Position numbers and translations under genes: made by a program
NCBI RefSeq assembly: GCF_947331435.1
Contig: NZ_CAMZOF010000007.1
Location: 124,001 to 188,000, forward strand
DNA length: 64,000 bases
Direction: 5' to 3'
Source: Pelagibius sp. Alg239-R121
GTDB lineage: Bacteria > Pseudomonadota > Alphaproteobacteria > Kiloniellales > Kiloniellaceae
The notes under the pieces: model-generated
What the model was told of the DNA's origin: nothing
Seen by the model: only the letters and a program-made list of their open reading frames with translations
The model's database searches: none
Part shown: one piece after another, positions 17,021-25,387 of the stretch
How positions within the stretch are numbered: position 1 is the stretch's first letter
Layout of the letters: each line of letters starts with the position of its first letter

Positions 17021-18021
17021 GCGATTCGAAGTCCCTGCTGGTCGAACTTGTGGATCTGTTCGGCATTGGGGGTCAGATGGATCGTGTCGCCGTAGTGCAA
17101 ATCGACCTCGCCGCCGGCGCGAACGGTCAACGGCTCGCCAAAGCCGTCGACATTCACGTGGAAGAAGGTATCGCTGCCCAGATGCTCAGAGACACCTACG
17201 GTGCCTTGCCAGGCGCCGCTGTCGCCCGAGACGGAGATGTGTTCCGGGCGGACGCCGATGGTATGGGCGTCGTGTTTACCGGCCTCGGGCCCTTCGATCA
17301 GGTTCATTTTGGGCGAACCGATGAAGCCGGCCACGAACCTGTTACGGGGTGTACGATAAAGCTCCAGCGGACTGCCGACCTGTTCGATCACGCCGGCCTG
17401 CAGCACGACGATCTTGTCAGCCATGGTCATAGCCTCGACCTGGTCGTGGGTGACGTAGACCATCGTGGTATCAAGCCGTTTGTGCAGTTCGCTGATCTCA
17501 AGCCGCATGCCGACACGCAGCGCGGCGTCGAGGTTCGATAGCGGCTCGTCGAAAAGAAACGCTGCAGGTTCGCGGACGATGGCCCGGCCGATGGCGACGC
17601 GCTGACGCTGGCCGCCTGACAACTGACCGGGACGCCGGTCGAGATAGTCGGTCAGGTTCAGCGCTTTCGCGGCTGCCTCGATCCGTTTGTCCTGTTCCTC
17701 CTTGCTCATTTTCGCCATGCGCATGGGAAAGGCGATGTTCTTGCGCACCGACATGTGCGGATAGAGGGCGTAGCTTTGAAACACCATCGCGAGGCCGCGC
17801 TTGGCGGGGGGCAGGCCCGTTGCGTCCTGCCCGTCGATCTCGATGTTGCCCGAGGTCGTGTCTTCGAGCCCCGCGATCAGGCGCAGAAGCGTGGACTTGC
17901 CGCAACCCGAGGGTCCGACAAAGACCACGAACTCGCCATCTTCGATCTCCAGGTCCAGCGGCGGGATGACCGTCACCTCACCAAAGGACTTTTTGACTTG
18001 TCTTAGATGTATGCGTCCCAT
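17017..18021 (-). CDS. smoK: Polyol ABC transporter ATP-binding protein (SmoK/UgpC/MalK type)
   Basis: This 334-residue ATPase of the carbohydrate-uptake CUT1 type has Walker [10 protein letters not shown] (about residues 36-44), the Q-loop [13 protein letters not shown], signature [14 protein letters not shown], Walker [12 protein letters not shown] and the H-loop [15 protein letters not shown]-terminal regulatory OB/TOBE domain follows from about residue 235 ([20 protein letters not shown]). It energises import by the SmoF/SmoG permease pair. It lies 10 bp downstream of smoG and overlaps smoS. Confidence 0.94.
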   Translation of the reverse strand: MGRIHLRQVKKSFGEVTVIPPLDLEIEDGEFVVFVGPSGCGKSTLLRLIAGLEDTTSGNIEIDGQDATGLPPAKRGLAMVFQSYALYPHMSVRKNIAFPMRMAKMSKEEQDKRIEAAAKALNLTDYLDRRPGQLSGGQRQRVAIGRAIVREPAAFLFDEPLSNLDAALRVGMRLEISELHKRLDTTMVYVTHDQVEAMTMADKIVVLQAGVIEQVGSPLELYRTPRNRFVAGFIGSPKMNLIEGPEAGKHDAHTIGVRPEHISVSGDSGAWQGTVGVSEHLGSDTFFHVNVDGFGEPLTVRAGGEVDLHYGDTIHLTPNAEQIHKFDQQGLRIA

Positions 18022-18031
18022 GTTTGGTTCC

Positions 18032-18862
18032 TTACTTCACGGCGCCGAAGGTCAGACCCCGGACGAGTTGCTTCTGGCTGAACCAGCCCATGATCAGGAT
18101 CGGCGCGATCGCCATGACCGAGGCGGCGCTGAGCTTGGCGTAGAACAGGCCCTCGGGACTGGAGAAAGAGGCAATGAAGGCGGTGAGCGGCGCGGCTTTC
18201 GCGGCGGTCAGATTGAGCGTCCAGAAGGCTTCGTTCCAGGCCAGGATGATGTTCAACAGGATGGTCGAGGCCATGCCGGGGATCGCCATGGGCGTCAGGA
18301 CGTAGATCACTTCATCGCGCAGGGACGCCCCGTCCATCCGCGCGGCCTCCAGGATCTCGCCGGGAATTTCACGGAAGTAGGTGTAGAGCATCCAGATGAT
18401 GATCGGCAGGTTGATCATCATCAGCACGAAGACCAGGCCGATGCGGCTGTCGAGAATGCCGAAGTCGCGAAAGATCAGATAGATCGGGATCAGGACGCCG
18501 ACCGGCGGCAGCATCTTCGTGGACAGCATCCACATCAGCACGTCTTTGGTGCGCTTGGCCGGAACAAAGGCCATGGCCCAGGCGGCGGGGATCGCGATGA
18601 CCAGCCCGAGGAAGGTCGAGCCGAGCGAGATGATCACCGAGTTGGAGAAGTGCTTGAAGTAGTCCGAGCGCGCCTGAACCGCCCCGTAGCTTTCGAAGGT
18701 CCAGCCCGAAAACAGGACCTCCAAGGGGGCCCGGATCGCGTCGCCTTCGGATTTAAAGGATAGGATGACGATCCAGAGGATCGGAAAGAACATCAGCACG
18801 CCGAGGCTGCCGGCGAGCAGCGTGTTGAAGGACTTGCGGGAGTTTGAGACTGCGCGTGCCAT
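18032..18862 (-). CDS. smoG: Polyol ABC transporter permease (SmoG-like)
   Basis: This 276-residue inner-membrane protein has about six hydrophobic segments and the cytoplasmic EAA loop [14 protein letters not shown], which docks the ATPase. It is the second of two CUT1 permeases; the ending LTFGAVK is typical of this subfamily. It is 21 bp downstream of the SmoF gene. Length is normal for the family. Confidence 0.92.
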   Translation of the reverse strand: MARAVSNSRKSFNTLLAGSLGVLMFFPILWIVILSFKSEGDAIRAPLEVLFSGWTFESYGAVQARSDYFKHFSNSVIISLGSTFLGLVIAIPAAWAMAFVPAKRTKDVLMWMLSTKMLPPVGVLIPIYLIFRDFGILDSRIGLVFVLMMINLPIIIWMLYTYFREIPGEILEAARMDGASLRDEVIYVLTPMAIPGMASTILLNIILAWNEAFWTLNLTAAKAAPLTAFIASFSSPEGLFYAKLSAASVMAIAPILIMGWFSQKQLVRGLTFGAVK

Positions 18863-18883
18863 GATGTCCGTCCTTATCCGTCC

Positions 18884-19756
18884 TTACGCGTCCAGGTTCT
18901 TGCCGATCATGCGCATCAGGAAGAATGCGACGATATTGGCAAGGATGATGGCGACGACACCGCCCGCACTGCCGATGCCGACGTCGTACTGCAAAAGCGA
19001 CGAGACATAGATCAGGTAGGTGAGGTTGGTGGTCGCGGTGCCCGGGCCGCCGTTGGTTGTCACGAGGATCTCGGCAAAGATCGACAGCAGGAAGATGGTC
19101 TGGATCAGAACCACCACGGTGATGGCGCGGGCCAGATGCGGCAGCATGATGAACCAGAAGCGCGCGAGCCAGCTTGCCCCGTCCATCTCGGCCGCCTCGA
19201 GCTGCTCCTGATCGAGCGATTGGAATGCCGTCAGGAGGATCAAGGTCGCGAAGGGCAGCCACTGCCAGGCAACGATGAAGACGATCGACAGCAACGGTAT
19301 CTGGCCAAAGAAGTCGAGGGGCTGCATCCCCAGGGCTTGCGCCAGATGCCCGAAAATCCCGTTCACCGGGTTCATGAACATGTTCTTCCATACCAGACCC
19401 GAGACCGTCGGCATGACGAAAAACGGGGCAATCACCATGATGCGGATGACGCCCTGGCCCCACATCGGCTGGTTCAGCAGCAAAGCGAACAGGATGCCGC
19501 CGATGGTGGTGATCAGCAGGACTCCGCCGACCAGCACCAGCGTGTTGATCATGGCGTCGGTGAAACTGGGGTCGGTGAAGAACCAGTAGTAGTTCTCCCA
19601 CCCGACGAAGGGATTGTTGCCCGGCTGCAGCAGGTTATAGCGTAGGAAGGAGAAATAGATCGTCATGCAGAGCGGAACGAGCATCCAGCCCAGCAGGAGA
19701 AGCACGGCGGGGGAGATCATCAGCCGGGCGGCGGAACGGGATGCTTTGGTCGCCAT
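18884..19756 (-). CDS. smoF: Polyol ABC transporter permease (SmoF-like)
   Basis: This 290-residue inner-membrane permease has six hydrophobic stretches, an early periplasmic loop NPFVGWENYYWFFTDPSF typical of CUT1 first permeases, and the EAA loop EAAEMDGASWLARFW. With SmoG it forms the channel for a polyol, probably sorbitol or mannitol judging from the SmoS-like dehydrogenase. A 162-bp gap with a GC-rich hairpin separates it from the binding-protein gene upstream. Confidence 0.92.
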   Translation of the reverse strand: MATKASRSAARLMISPAVLLLLGWMLVPLCMTIYFSFLRYNLLQPGNNPFVGWENYYWFFTDPSFTDAMINTLVLVGGVLLITTIGGILFALLLNQPMWGQGVIRIMVIAPFFVMPTVSGLVWKNMFMNPVNGIFGHLAQALGMQPLDFFGQIPLLSIVFIVAWQWLPFATLILLTAFQSLDQEQLEAAEMDGASWLARFWFIMLPHLARAITVVVLIQTIFLLSIFAEILVTTNGGPGTATTNLTYLIYVSSLLQYDVGIGSAGGVVAIILANIVAFFLMRMIGKNLDA

Positions 19757-19873
19757 TCGATCGGTCCTCCGGGAGAAGGTGAGGCCAGCACTGAAGGGAA
19801 GACCCTTTTTCAGGTCCTCGCTACAAGGCTAACAGGAAATCGGCCAAGAAACCGGTCGCGAAACCGGCACTAG

Positions 19874-19908
19874 CGCGGTGGGCCGATGCATCCGGCATCG
19901 CCCCGCGC
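19874..19908 (-). terminator. GC-rich hairpin between smoE and smoF (attenuator or mRNA stabiliser)
   Basis: GGGCCGATGC and GCATCGCCCC pair with one mismatch around a short loop, and the stem extends outward through GCGCGG/CCGCGC with a small bulge. No T tract follows on the minus strand. Such hairpins directly after binding-protein genes often raise their expression relative to the permeases by partial termination or 3'-end protection. Confidence 0.5.
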
Positions 19909-19918
19909 CGGGAGGCGG

Positions 19919-21241
19919 CTACTTGATGTAACCGGCTTTCGTCATTTCGCGCAGGGCGAAGCGCTGGCTGTTGGCCAGAGCCTCATCGACGGTCTGCTGA
20001 CCGGCCAGGGCAGCCGAGATCTGCTGACCGACGTAGTTGCCGATGCCTTGGAACTCAGGGATCGCAACGAACTGAACACCGGTGTAGGGCACGGGATCGC
20101 GCGTTGCGTCGGCGGGGTTCGCGGCCAGGATCGACTTCTCGACGGTGGCGGCGAAAGGTGCCGCATCAAGATAGGCCTGATTCTCGTAGGTTGATTTCCG
20201 GGTGCCCGGAGGCGCGGCGACCCAGCCTTTCGTTTCACCCACGAGCTTCACGTAGTCTGCCGAAGTGGCCCATGCCAGGAAGTCCTTGGCGGCGGCTTCC
20301 TTGGTGGAGCTGGCCGGAACCGCCAGCGCCCAGGCCCAGAACCAGCCGGTGCCCTTGTCGGTCACCTGCTTCGGCGCCTGGAAGAAGTCGGTTTTGTCGG
20401 CGACCGAAGACTGATCGGGGTTGAAGATATAGCCCGCCGCCGATGTGGCATCGACCCAGGTCGCGCACTTGCCGTCGGCGAAGAGCGCGCGGTTCTCGTT
20501 GTGGCCGTTCGAGGACGCGCCCGGAGGCCCGTAGTTGTTCATCAGGTCGACATAGTAGTTGACCGCGGACTTCCACTCGTCGCTTTCCAACTGCGGCTGC
20601 CAGTCCATGTCGAACCATTTGCCGCCGAAGGCGTTCACCATCGGGCCGACGAAGGCCATGTTCTCGCCCCAGCCGGCTTTGCCGCGCTGGCAGGTGCCGT
20701 AAATACCCTTGTCGGGGGCATGCACCTTGGCAACGATTTCCGCGAACTCTTCGTAGGTGATCTGCGCATCGCCAACCTTGATGCTTGCCGCATCGAAGAG
20801 GTCCTTGCGGTAGAAGGTAAAGGAGCTTTCGGCGTAGAAGGGAACCGCATAGAGGGACCCATTTGCCGACAGACCGTTGCGGATCGGCTCGTAAATGTCG
20901 TCGTAGTTGTAGGCATCGCCCAGATCGTCGAGCGGCTTCAGCCAGTCCTGGGCGCCCCAGATCGGTGCTTCGTAGGCGCCGATCGTGATGACGTCGAAGG
21001 ATCCGCCGTTGGTGGCGATATCAGTCGTGACGCGCTGGCGCAGAACGTTCTCTTCAAGGACAACCCAGTCCAGCGTGTGGCCCGACTGTTCTTCCCACTT
21101 CGAAGACAGCTCCTGCATGATGATCATGTCGGAGTTGTTCACGGTGGCGATGGTCAGGGTTTCGGCCAAGGCGTAGCTGGCCGCCAGGCTTGTCATAGCG
21201 AGTGCCGAGCACGCGCCGAGCATCGATGCTTTCAAATTCAT
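19919..21241 (-). CDS. smoE: Polyol ABC transporter substrate-binding protein (SmoE-like)
   Basis: This 440-residue periplasmic binding protein has an N-terminal signal peptide (about 26 residues, cleavage after SYALA) and the CUT1 binding-protein pattern: VVLEENVLRQRVTTDIATNGGSFDVITIGAYE, GLSANGSLYAVPFYAESSF, and a C-terminal PYTGVQFVAIPEFQGIGNYVGQQISAALAG. The family includes sorbitol/mannitol-binding proteins of Rhodobacter and rhizobia. The ATG is preceded by GGGAGGAAAAATC. As first gene of the operon it lies beneath a promoter with SorC-type repeats (21283-21337). Confidence 0.93.
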   Translation of the reverse strand: MNLKASMLGACSALAMTSLAASYALAETLTIATVNNSDMIIMQELSSKWEEQSGHTLDWVVLEENVLRQRVTTDIATNGGSFDVITIGAYEAPIWGAQDWLKPLDDLGDAYNYDDIYEPIRNGLSANGSLYAVPFYAESSFTFYRKDLFDAASIKVGDAQITYEEFAEIVAKVHAPDKGIYGTCQRGKAGWGENMAFVGPMVNAFGGKWFDMDWQPQLESDEWKSAVNYYVDLMNNYGPPGASSNGHNENRALFADGKCATWVDATSAAGYIFNPDQSSVADKTDFFQAPKQVTDKGTGWFWAWALAVPASSTKEAAAKDFLAWATSADYVKLVGETKGWVAAPPGTRKSTYENQAYLDAAPFAATVEKSILAANPADATRDPVPYTGVQFVAIPEFQGIGNYVGQQISAALAGQQTVDEALANSQRFALREMTKAGYIK

Positions 21242-21282
21242 GATTTTTCCTCCCGCACAGGTCTTGGGGTGGCTCTTTGGGT

Positions 21283-21337
21283 TTGAGCAATTGCCTATGT
21301 GTTGAGCAATTACTCACTAAAATGGTTAAAGAGTCAA
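21283..21337 (-). promoter_or_regulatory. smo operon promoter with candidate SorC operators
   Basis: On the minus strand TTGACT (21337-21332) and AGTAAT (21314-21309) are 17 bp apart. The decamer AATTGCTCAA occurs twice as a direct repeat, 19 bp apart (21292-21283 and 21311-21302). The distal copy lies in the palindrome TGAGTAATTGCTCA, which overlaps the -10 element. The SorC regulator at 22570-23529 is the obvious candidate ligand. Confidence 0.5.
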
Positions 21338-21389
21338 GAGGGAATCGTTTCTGCAACGCAAAATTGTAGAGTGTTTTTGCGTTTTACAT

Positions 21390-21482
21390 GGCTCAAAATT
21401 CACTGCCTCGCAATCAGCATGCTACTGATTTCAAAAGGATATTTTGAAATCTGTGATTTAGGAAAACCCAAAACACTGTTGT
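21390..21482. repeat. Dispersed structured intergenic element, copy B
   Basis: This block aligns over about 90 bp with 27570-27665. The best conserved part is the core TCAGCATGCT flanked by arms that pair (AATCAG/CTGATT), inside outer arms TCAAAAT/ATTTTGA. The paired bases differ from copy A in a compensatory way, so the fold seems to be conserved. It lies between the lipoprotein gene end and the smo promoter. Confidence 0.6.
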
Positions 21483-21661
21483 GCGAGTTTAATGGAAACC
21501 GCTGACCGTCGTTGGGGGATTTTTGGTCGGATTATGTCTAGGTCGCATTGAAGCGGCGGACACAGTGGGGCTTAGGCCTGATTCAAGATAGCGTTCGAAA
21601 CGGAGGTTATCAGTCTGCCGACGGAAAACATGGAATGGAACTGCGAAGAAGTACGCCCGGC

Positions 21662-22000
21662 CTATCGTATCCTATAGGTCGCTTGTGAGCCGTTGCTGCG
21701 GATGAAGGTTACTCGGTTGCCGTTAAAGAGCACGGATTGGCAGTCCGAGCCTGCGAGACTATCAGGTTTCGTCAATGTACGGCAGAACTTGCCGTCTTTG
21801 ACTTCCCAAGTGCCTCGGACACCTGTTCCAGTGAGCGTGCCATCCTGGTTTAGATGAACTGTTGCATTTTGGCTGTCCAGCGTTCTTCCGGAGAGCGCAG
21901 CTTCAAGAGGAGCGGCGGGCTGAGGTTTCTCTCCACTTGTCGTCGTCTGACAGGCAGCCAATGTCAGACCGATCAACGCCATTGGAACAAAAGGTTTCAT
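21662..22000 (-). CDS. Small lipoprotein of unknown function
   Basis: This 112-residue protein has a lipoprotein signal peptide (MALIGLTLAAC, lipidated Cys at residue 17) followed by a low-complexity linker (QTTTSGEKPQPAAP) and a compact C-terminal domain: LSGRTLDSQNATVHLNQDGTLTG, WEVKDGKFCRTL, SDCQSVLFNGNRVTFIRSNGSQATYRIR. The domain has an even number of Cys (FCRTL and DCQSV), which may form a disulfide. This resembles small beta-barrel outer-membrane-associated lipoproteins, but I do not recognise a named family. I chose the start at 22000, ahead of the 22-residue longer frame, because it gives a proper signal peptide. Confidence 0.7.
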   Translation of the reverse strand: MKPFVPMALIGLTLAACQTTTSGEKPQPAAPLEAALSGRTLDSQNATVHLNQDGTLTGTGVRGTWEVKDGKFCRTLTKPDSLAGSDCQSVLFNGNRVTFIRSNGSQATYRIR

Positions 22001-22112
22001 TAACAGATCTTGTCCTTGTAACACTCCCAAGGTGGTTAGGATGACATAGCGGCAATCTTTGTCCAAGGCCTCTGAGGTTGCCGATGCGTCGCCCGACGAG
22101 CTTTCGCAGCAT

Positions 22113-22505
22113 TCAGTACTCGGCGTAGATCTCGATCACGTTGCCTTCGGGATCGCGGAAGAAGAGCGTGCGGTGCCGCCAGTCCGGCAGGTCTGTGGGT
22201 TCCCGCAGGATCGGGACGCCCTGCGCAAGCAACTCGGCGTGGCAGACATCGACGGCGGGCGGCGGCACACGGAAGGCAAGCTGAACAGAGGCCGCACCCG
22301 GTTCTGCCGGGCCGTCGTCCCAGACCGGGTTAGCACCGCGCGGCCGCAGCGTGAGCAGGGTCGCACCGACCCGGAAGCTCACCCAGGTCTCCAGGTCTGT
22401 CTCTAAGGGAAAGCCCATCACGTCTTTATAGAAGCTGCGGGTTTCGGCCAGATTTTGGCAGAGTAGGATCGTGTAGTCGGCGTTGCGAATTTCCTTGAGG
22501 CTCAT
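22113..22505 (-). CDS. VOC/glyoxalase superfamily protein
   Basis: This 130-residue protein has the vicinal-oxygen-chelate fold pattern: ADYTILLCQNLAETRSFYKDVMGFP at the N-terminal half, then VQLAFRVPPPAVDVCHAELLAQGVPI and RTLFFRDPEGNVIEIYAEY at the end with the usual metal-binding Glu. The first-half metal ligand is replaced or unclear (YTILLCQN), so metal binding may be incomplete. The ATG at 22505 follows GAGGAG. It is 64 bp downstream of the SorC regulator on the same strand and may be co-transcribed. Substrate unknown. Confidence 0.85.
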   Translation of the reverse strand: MSLKEIRNADYTILLCQNLAETRSFYKDVMGFPLETDLETWVSFRVGATLLTLRPRGANPVWDDGPAEPGAASVQLAFRVPPPAVDVCHAELLAQGVPILREPTDLPDWRHRTLFFRDPEGNVIEIYAEY

Positions 22506-22569
22506 GGCGGGCTCCTCGTGATTTCGACAGATAACCAAAACGTGCCGTGTGGTGGCGGCCGTCGAGCGA

Positions 22570-23529
22570 TCAAGAGTCTGACAGAAGTTTTTCCGCGGTC
22601 AGTTCGTCGGTGATCAGGCCGTTGATCAGGCCGCCGCGCACGGCGGCGGCGATGGCGGGCAGCTTTTTCTCGCCCATGGCCATGCCGGTGACGAGGGAAT
22701 TTTCGCGAGAAGGAATGGGCGCGCTGGCGACCCGCGCGTTGGTGTTTCCGGCGATGAGTTGGCCCTTGGCATCGAAGACCCAGCCGGTGATCTCGCCGAC
22801 CGCGCCCGCCGCCATCAACTGGTCCATTTCGGGATCCGTGATGAAGCGGTCTTCGCGCAGCGGCGCTTCGTGGCCCAGCTCGCCGATGCCGACAAAGGTC
22901 ATGTCGGCCCTGGCCGCCAACTCCAGGGTCGAATGGATCATTTCCTGCTGGTGCAACAGTGCGCGTTCCTCGGGCGAGGAAACGTAGACGGGCAGGGGCA
23001 TGGGATAGTGCCGGGCCTTGACCGCGTCCGACATGCTGAAGATGACGTTGTAGAAGGCCGCCGAGCCGTCCGGCGCGATGCTCCCGGTCAGCGAGACGAT
23101 CTTGTGCTGCGGGCAATCCATCTGCGGCAGCTGATCCACGGCGGCCTTCAGGGTCCGCCCGGTGCCCAGCGCCATGATGATCGGCGCGCTTGATTTCAGC
23201 GCCTTCTCAATCGCCGTGGCCCCGGCCTCGGCCAGCCCCACGGTGGTCGAGGAAGACCCCGGATCGCTCGGCACCACCTCGACGGACTTCAGCCCGAAGC
23301 GCGCCTTCAGCTCCCGCCCCAGCTCCAGACAGCGTGCGATGGGATGATCGACCCGCACCTTGATCAACCCCTCGCTGACCGCCAGCGAAACCAGCCGCTG
23401 CGCCGACTGCCGCGAAATCCCCATCTTCTCGGCAATCTCGTCCTGGGTGTTCTTGGCGACGTAATAAAGCCAGCCCGCGCGCGCCGCATCGTCGAGACGG
23501 TTTCCGTTGGAGTCTTTGCGGCGTTGCAT
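22570..23529 (-). CDS. SorC family sugar-binding transcriptional regulator
   Basis: This regulator of about 319 residues has an N-terminal helix-turn-helix (AARAGWLYYVAKNTQDEIAEKMGISRQSAQRLVSLA) and a C-terminal SorC/DeoR-like sugar-binding domain with IIMALGTGRTLKAAVDQL, ADMTFVGIGELG and AVRGGLINGLITDELTAEKLL. SorC proteins respond to sugar or polyol phosphates. It sits upstream of the smoE-F-G-K-S operon on the same strand and is the natural regulator of its promoter. Start ATG 23529 assumed; a TTG at 23559 would add ten residues. Confidence 0.9.
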   Translation of the reverse strand: MQRRKDSNGNRLDDAARAGWLYYVAKNTQDEIAEKMGISRQSAQRLVSLAVSEGLIKVRVDHPIARCLELGRELKARFGLKSVEVVPSDPGSSSTTVGLAEAGATAIEKALKSSAPIIMALGTGRTLKAAVDQLPQMDCPQHKIVSLTGSIAPDGSAAFYNVIFSMSDAVKARHYPMPLPVYVSSPEERALLHQQEMIHSTLELAARADMTFVGIGELGHEAPLREDRFITDPEMDQLMAAGAVGEITGWVFDAKGQLIAGNTNARVASAPIPSRENSLVTGMAMGEKKLPAIAAAVRGGLINGLITDELTAEKLLSDS

Positions 23530-24208
23530 GAGCGTTGGACCGAGGTGGTTTGTGTGCAAGGCGGCGGCGGGATGCGTGCGGCCGATGTCTATTCACTTAC
23601 GACAGAGAGGTGGGGGATGGCAAATGACGTAGTCCAGAACCTTAACGTGAAGTCACGAAATGGCTTTGTTTTCATGACTTGTCCGGTGCAGCCGTTCAGG
23701 CTTTTGGCACGCGTGTTGAGTCCCGGATCTCCGGTGCAAGTTGAGTTGTGACTTGTCACCTCATCAAATTTCTACAACAATTTTCTGGAAAATAGTTACT
23801 TCTTGTGGAGGTCGGTAGTTGAGAATGTTGTGTTTGAGTATTGATTAAATTTTGTGCAAGAAATTGATCGGCATCTTTGATCTGTATGTTTTGAGTGCAC
23901 CTGACATATTTCGAGTTGAGAGTCTTATCAATTAGATAAGTATTTTTCAATCGAGGGTTTTTACAATAGAGCTATGGAAAAATTATACTTATCTAAATAT
24001 TTGGCATTTAGTGTTTGCGGCGGCCAAAGCGAGAGTAATTGTCTTTAGTTGATCGGACGGCCTGATTTTCACCGCGGTCCCCGCTCAAGAGAACCGAGTA
24101 TCCGAAACGCCGGCAGCGATAGGCAGGCAGGGTTCTGGAGATCCGCGAACAACAGCCCCGTATCGTGGCCGACACGCCGTGACGCGGCACGCAAACTGGG
24201 GAACGGCT
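23530..24208. other. AT-rich intergenic region of about 680 bp
   Basis: No convincing gene. The AT-rich centre (23760-24000) contains a 12-bp perfect inverted repeat, TTAGATAAGTAT (23932-23943) and ATACTTATCTAA (23985-23996), 41 bp apart. Open frames such as 23756-23950 have AT-driven codon use and no ribosome-binding site. The region separates the smo group from the diguanylate cyclase and may hold its promoter. Confidence 0.5.
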
Positions 24209-24373
24209 ATGGGAAAAGCTATGCTCGTGTCCGATGATGCTGACGCGTCGGTCCTTATGATGGACGAACGCCGGATCCGGCTCGGCCATGACGTCGGGCT
24301 CTCCCGGGACGCTTCCGCCCGTCAAAATTCGAACAAGTGGGGGGAGGAGCGGCACCATGGCCTCAATACCTGA
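24209..24373 (+). CDS. Possible small ORF overlapping the diguanylate cyclase start
   Basis: This frame encodes 54 residues, MGKAMLVSDDADASVLMMDE onward, with GGGGAA five bases before the ATG, and ends 17 bp inside the GGDEF gene. That geometry would allow translational coupling. No family is recognised and it may be chance; treat as weak. Confidence 0.2.
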   Translation: MGKAMLVSDDADASVLMMDERRIRLGHDVGLSRDASARQNSNKWGEERHHGLNT

Positions 24374-25337
24374 GAAAGACCCTGAAAGCGGTTATCTGAA
24401 AGGTATCCTCGATGCCCTGCCGGACCAAATTGCCGTTATCGACGAGCATTCCGTCATCGAATGGGTCAATAACGCCTGGGAACGTTTCTATCAGGAGAAC
24501 GGCGGGTCGCGCGACATTACGTGGTCCGGCCTCAAATACCTGGCCTGCTGCGAGCATGAGGACGTGTCGGGCGACCCCGAGGTCGCCGCATTGATCCGTG
24601 GCGTGCGAGGTGTCCTCGACAAATCGTTTGATCGCTTCGACTTTGCCTACCCCTGCGATAGTCCCGCAGAAAGGCGCTGGTTTTTGATGAGCGTCGTACC
24701 TGTCACTCTGATTGGACCACCACGTTTTGTCGTCACGCACCGGAACATCACTGAAGAGAAGCTGGCGCAGGAACAATTGAAGGAGTTGGTCGTCACAGAT
24801 GCGTTGACTGGCATGCATAACCGCCGATACTTCAACGAGCAGTTTGATCTGGAATGGCGCCGTGCGGAGCGTAATTGCCACGAGTTGTCCTTGATCTACT
24901 TCGACGTAGATTTCTTTAAACAGATCAATGACACGCTCGGTCATGTCGCCGGCGACCAGTGCCTCAAGGCTATCAGCACGACCCTGAAGCGCTTTGCCCG
25001 GCGTCCCGGCGACGTTGCCGCGCGCATCGGCGGCGATGAGTTCGCGATGCTGCTTGCCAATACCCCGCGCCATTCCGCGGAACAGATTGCGCGCCAGATT
25101 CAGGTCGCTATTGCCGACCTTGACATCATCCTGCCGCAAGACCACGCGAGTGCACATGTGACGCTCAGCATCGGTATTGCAACCGCGCTGCCCCGGCGGG
25201 GCATCCGGCAGCGCGATCTGTTAACCGCCGCCGACGATGCACTCTACGAGGCCAAACGTAACGGCAGGAATCGCATCTCCATCGCCGATGGGGCGCCGTC
25301 GCCTGATCTTTCCGAAGCCTCGGTGCAAATCCGGTAG
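24357..25337 (+). CDS. PAS-GGDEF diguanylate cyclase
   Basis: This 326-residue cytoplasmic enzyme has a PAS sensor domain at about residues 10-140 (LDALPDQIAVIDEHSVIEWVNNAW, then GPPRFVVTHRNITEEKLAQEQL) joined to a GGDEF domain (about 150-310: VTDALTGMHNRRYFNEQFD). The active-site motif is an intact GGDEF, and an RPGD inhibitory site sits five residues before it, so it should make c-di-GMP with product feedback. No membrane segment is visible, so the PAS domain senses an internal signal. The ATG follows GGGGAGGAG. It converges on the membrane-protein gene at 25388 across a hairpin. Confidence 0.92.
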   Translation: MASIPEKDPESGYLKGILDALPDQIAVIDEHSVIEWVNNAWERFYQENGGSRDITWSGLKYLACCEHEDVSGDPEVAALIRGVRGVLDKSFDRFDFAYPCDSPAERRWFLMSVVPVTLIGPPRFVVTHRNITEEKLAQEQLKELVVTDALTGMHNRRYFNEQFDLEWRRAERNCHELSLIYFDVDFFKQINDTLGHVAGDQCLKAISTTLKRFARRPGDVAARIGGDEFAMLLANTPRHSAEQIARQIQVAIADLDIILPQDHASAHVTLSIGIATALPRRGIRQRDLLTAADDALYEAKRNGRNRISIADGAPSPDLSEASVQIR

Positions 25338-25347
25338 GACTTATGCC

Positions 25348-25371
25348 AAGGGCCGGAAAATTCCCGCCCTT
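25348..25371. terminator. Hairpin between convergent genes
   Basis: AAGGGCCGG and CCCGCCCTT pair with one mismatch around a 6-nt AT loop, 10 bp after the cyclase stop. It could serve both convergent transcripts, but no long T run is present. Confidence 0.45.
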
Positions 25372-25387
25372 TCGGCAATCTCGTCCT

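Noticed and set aside
17801-18763. 320-codon frame opposite the smoK/smoG genes
   Set aside because: Composition is dominated by Asp/His/Arg/Gln repeats typical of antisense reading of a membrane-protein gene; no family match.
23756-23950. 64-codon AT-rich minus-strand frame
   Set aside because: Asn/Lys/Ile-rich reading of an AT-rich gap with no ribosome-binding site; treated as non-coding.
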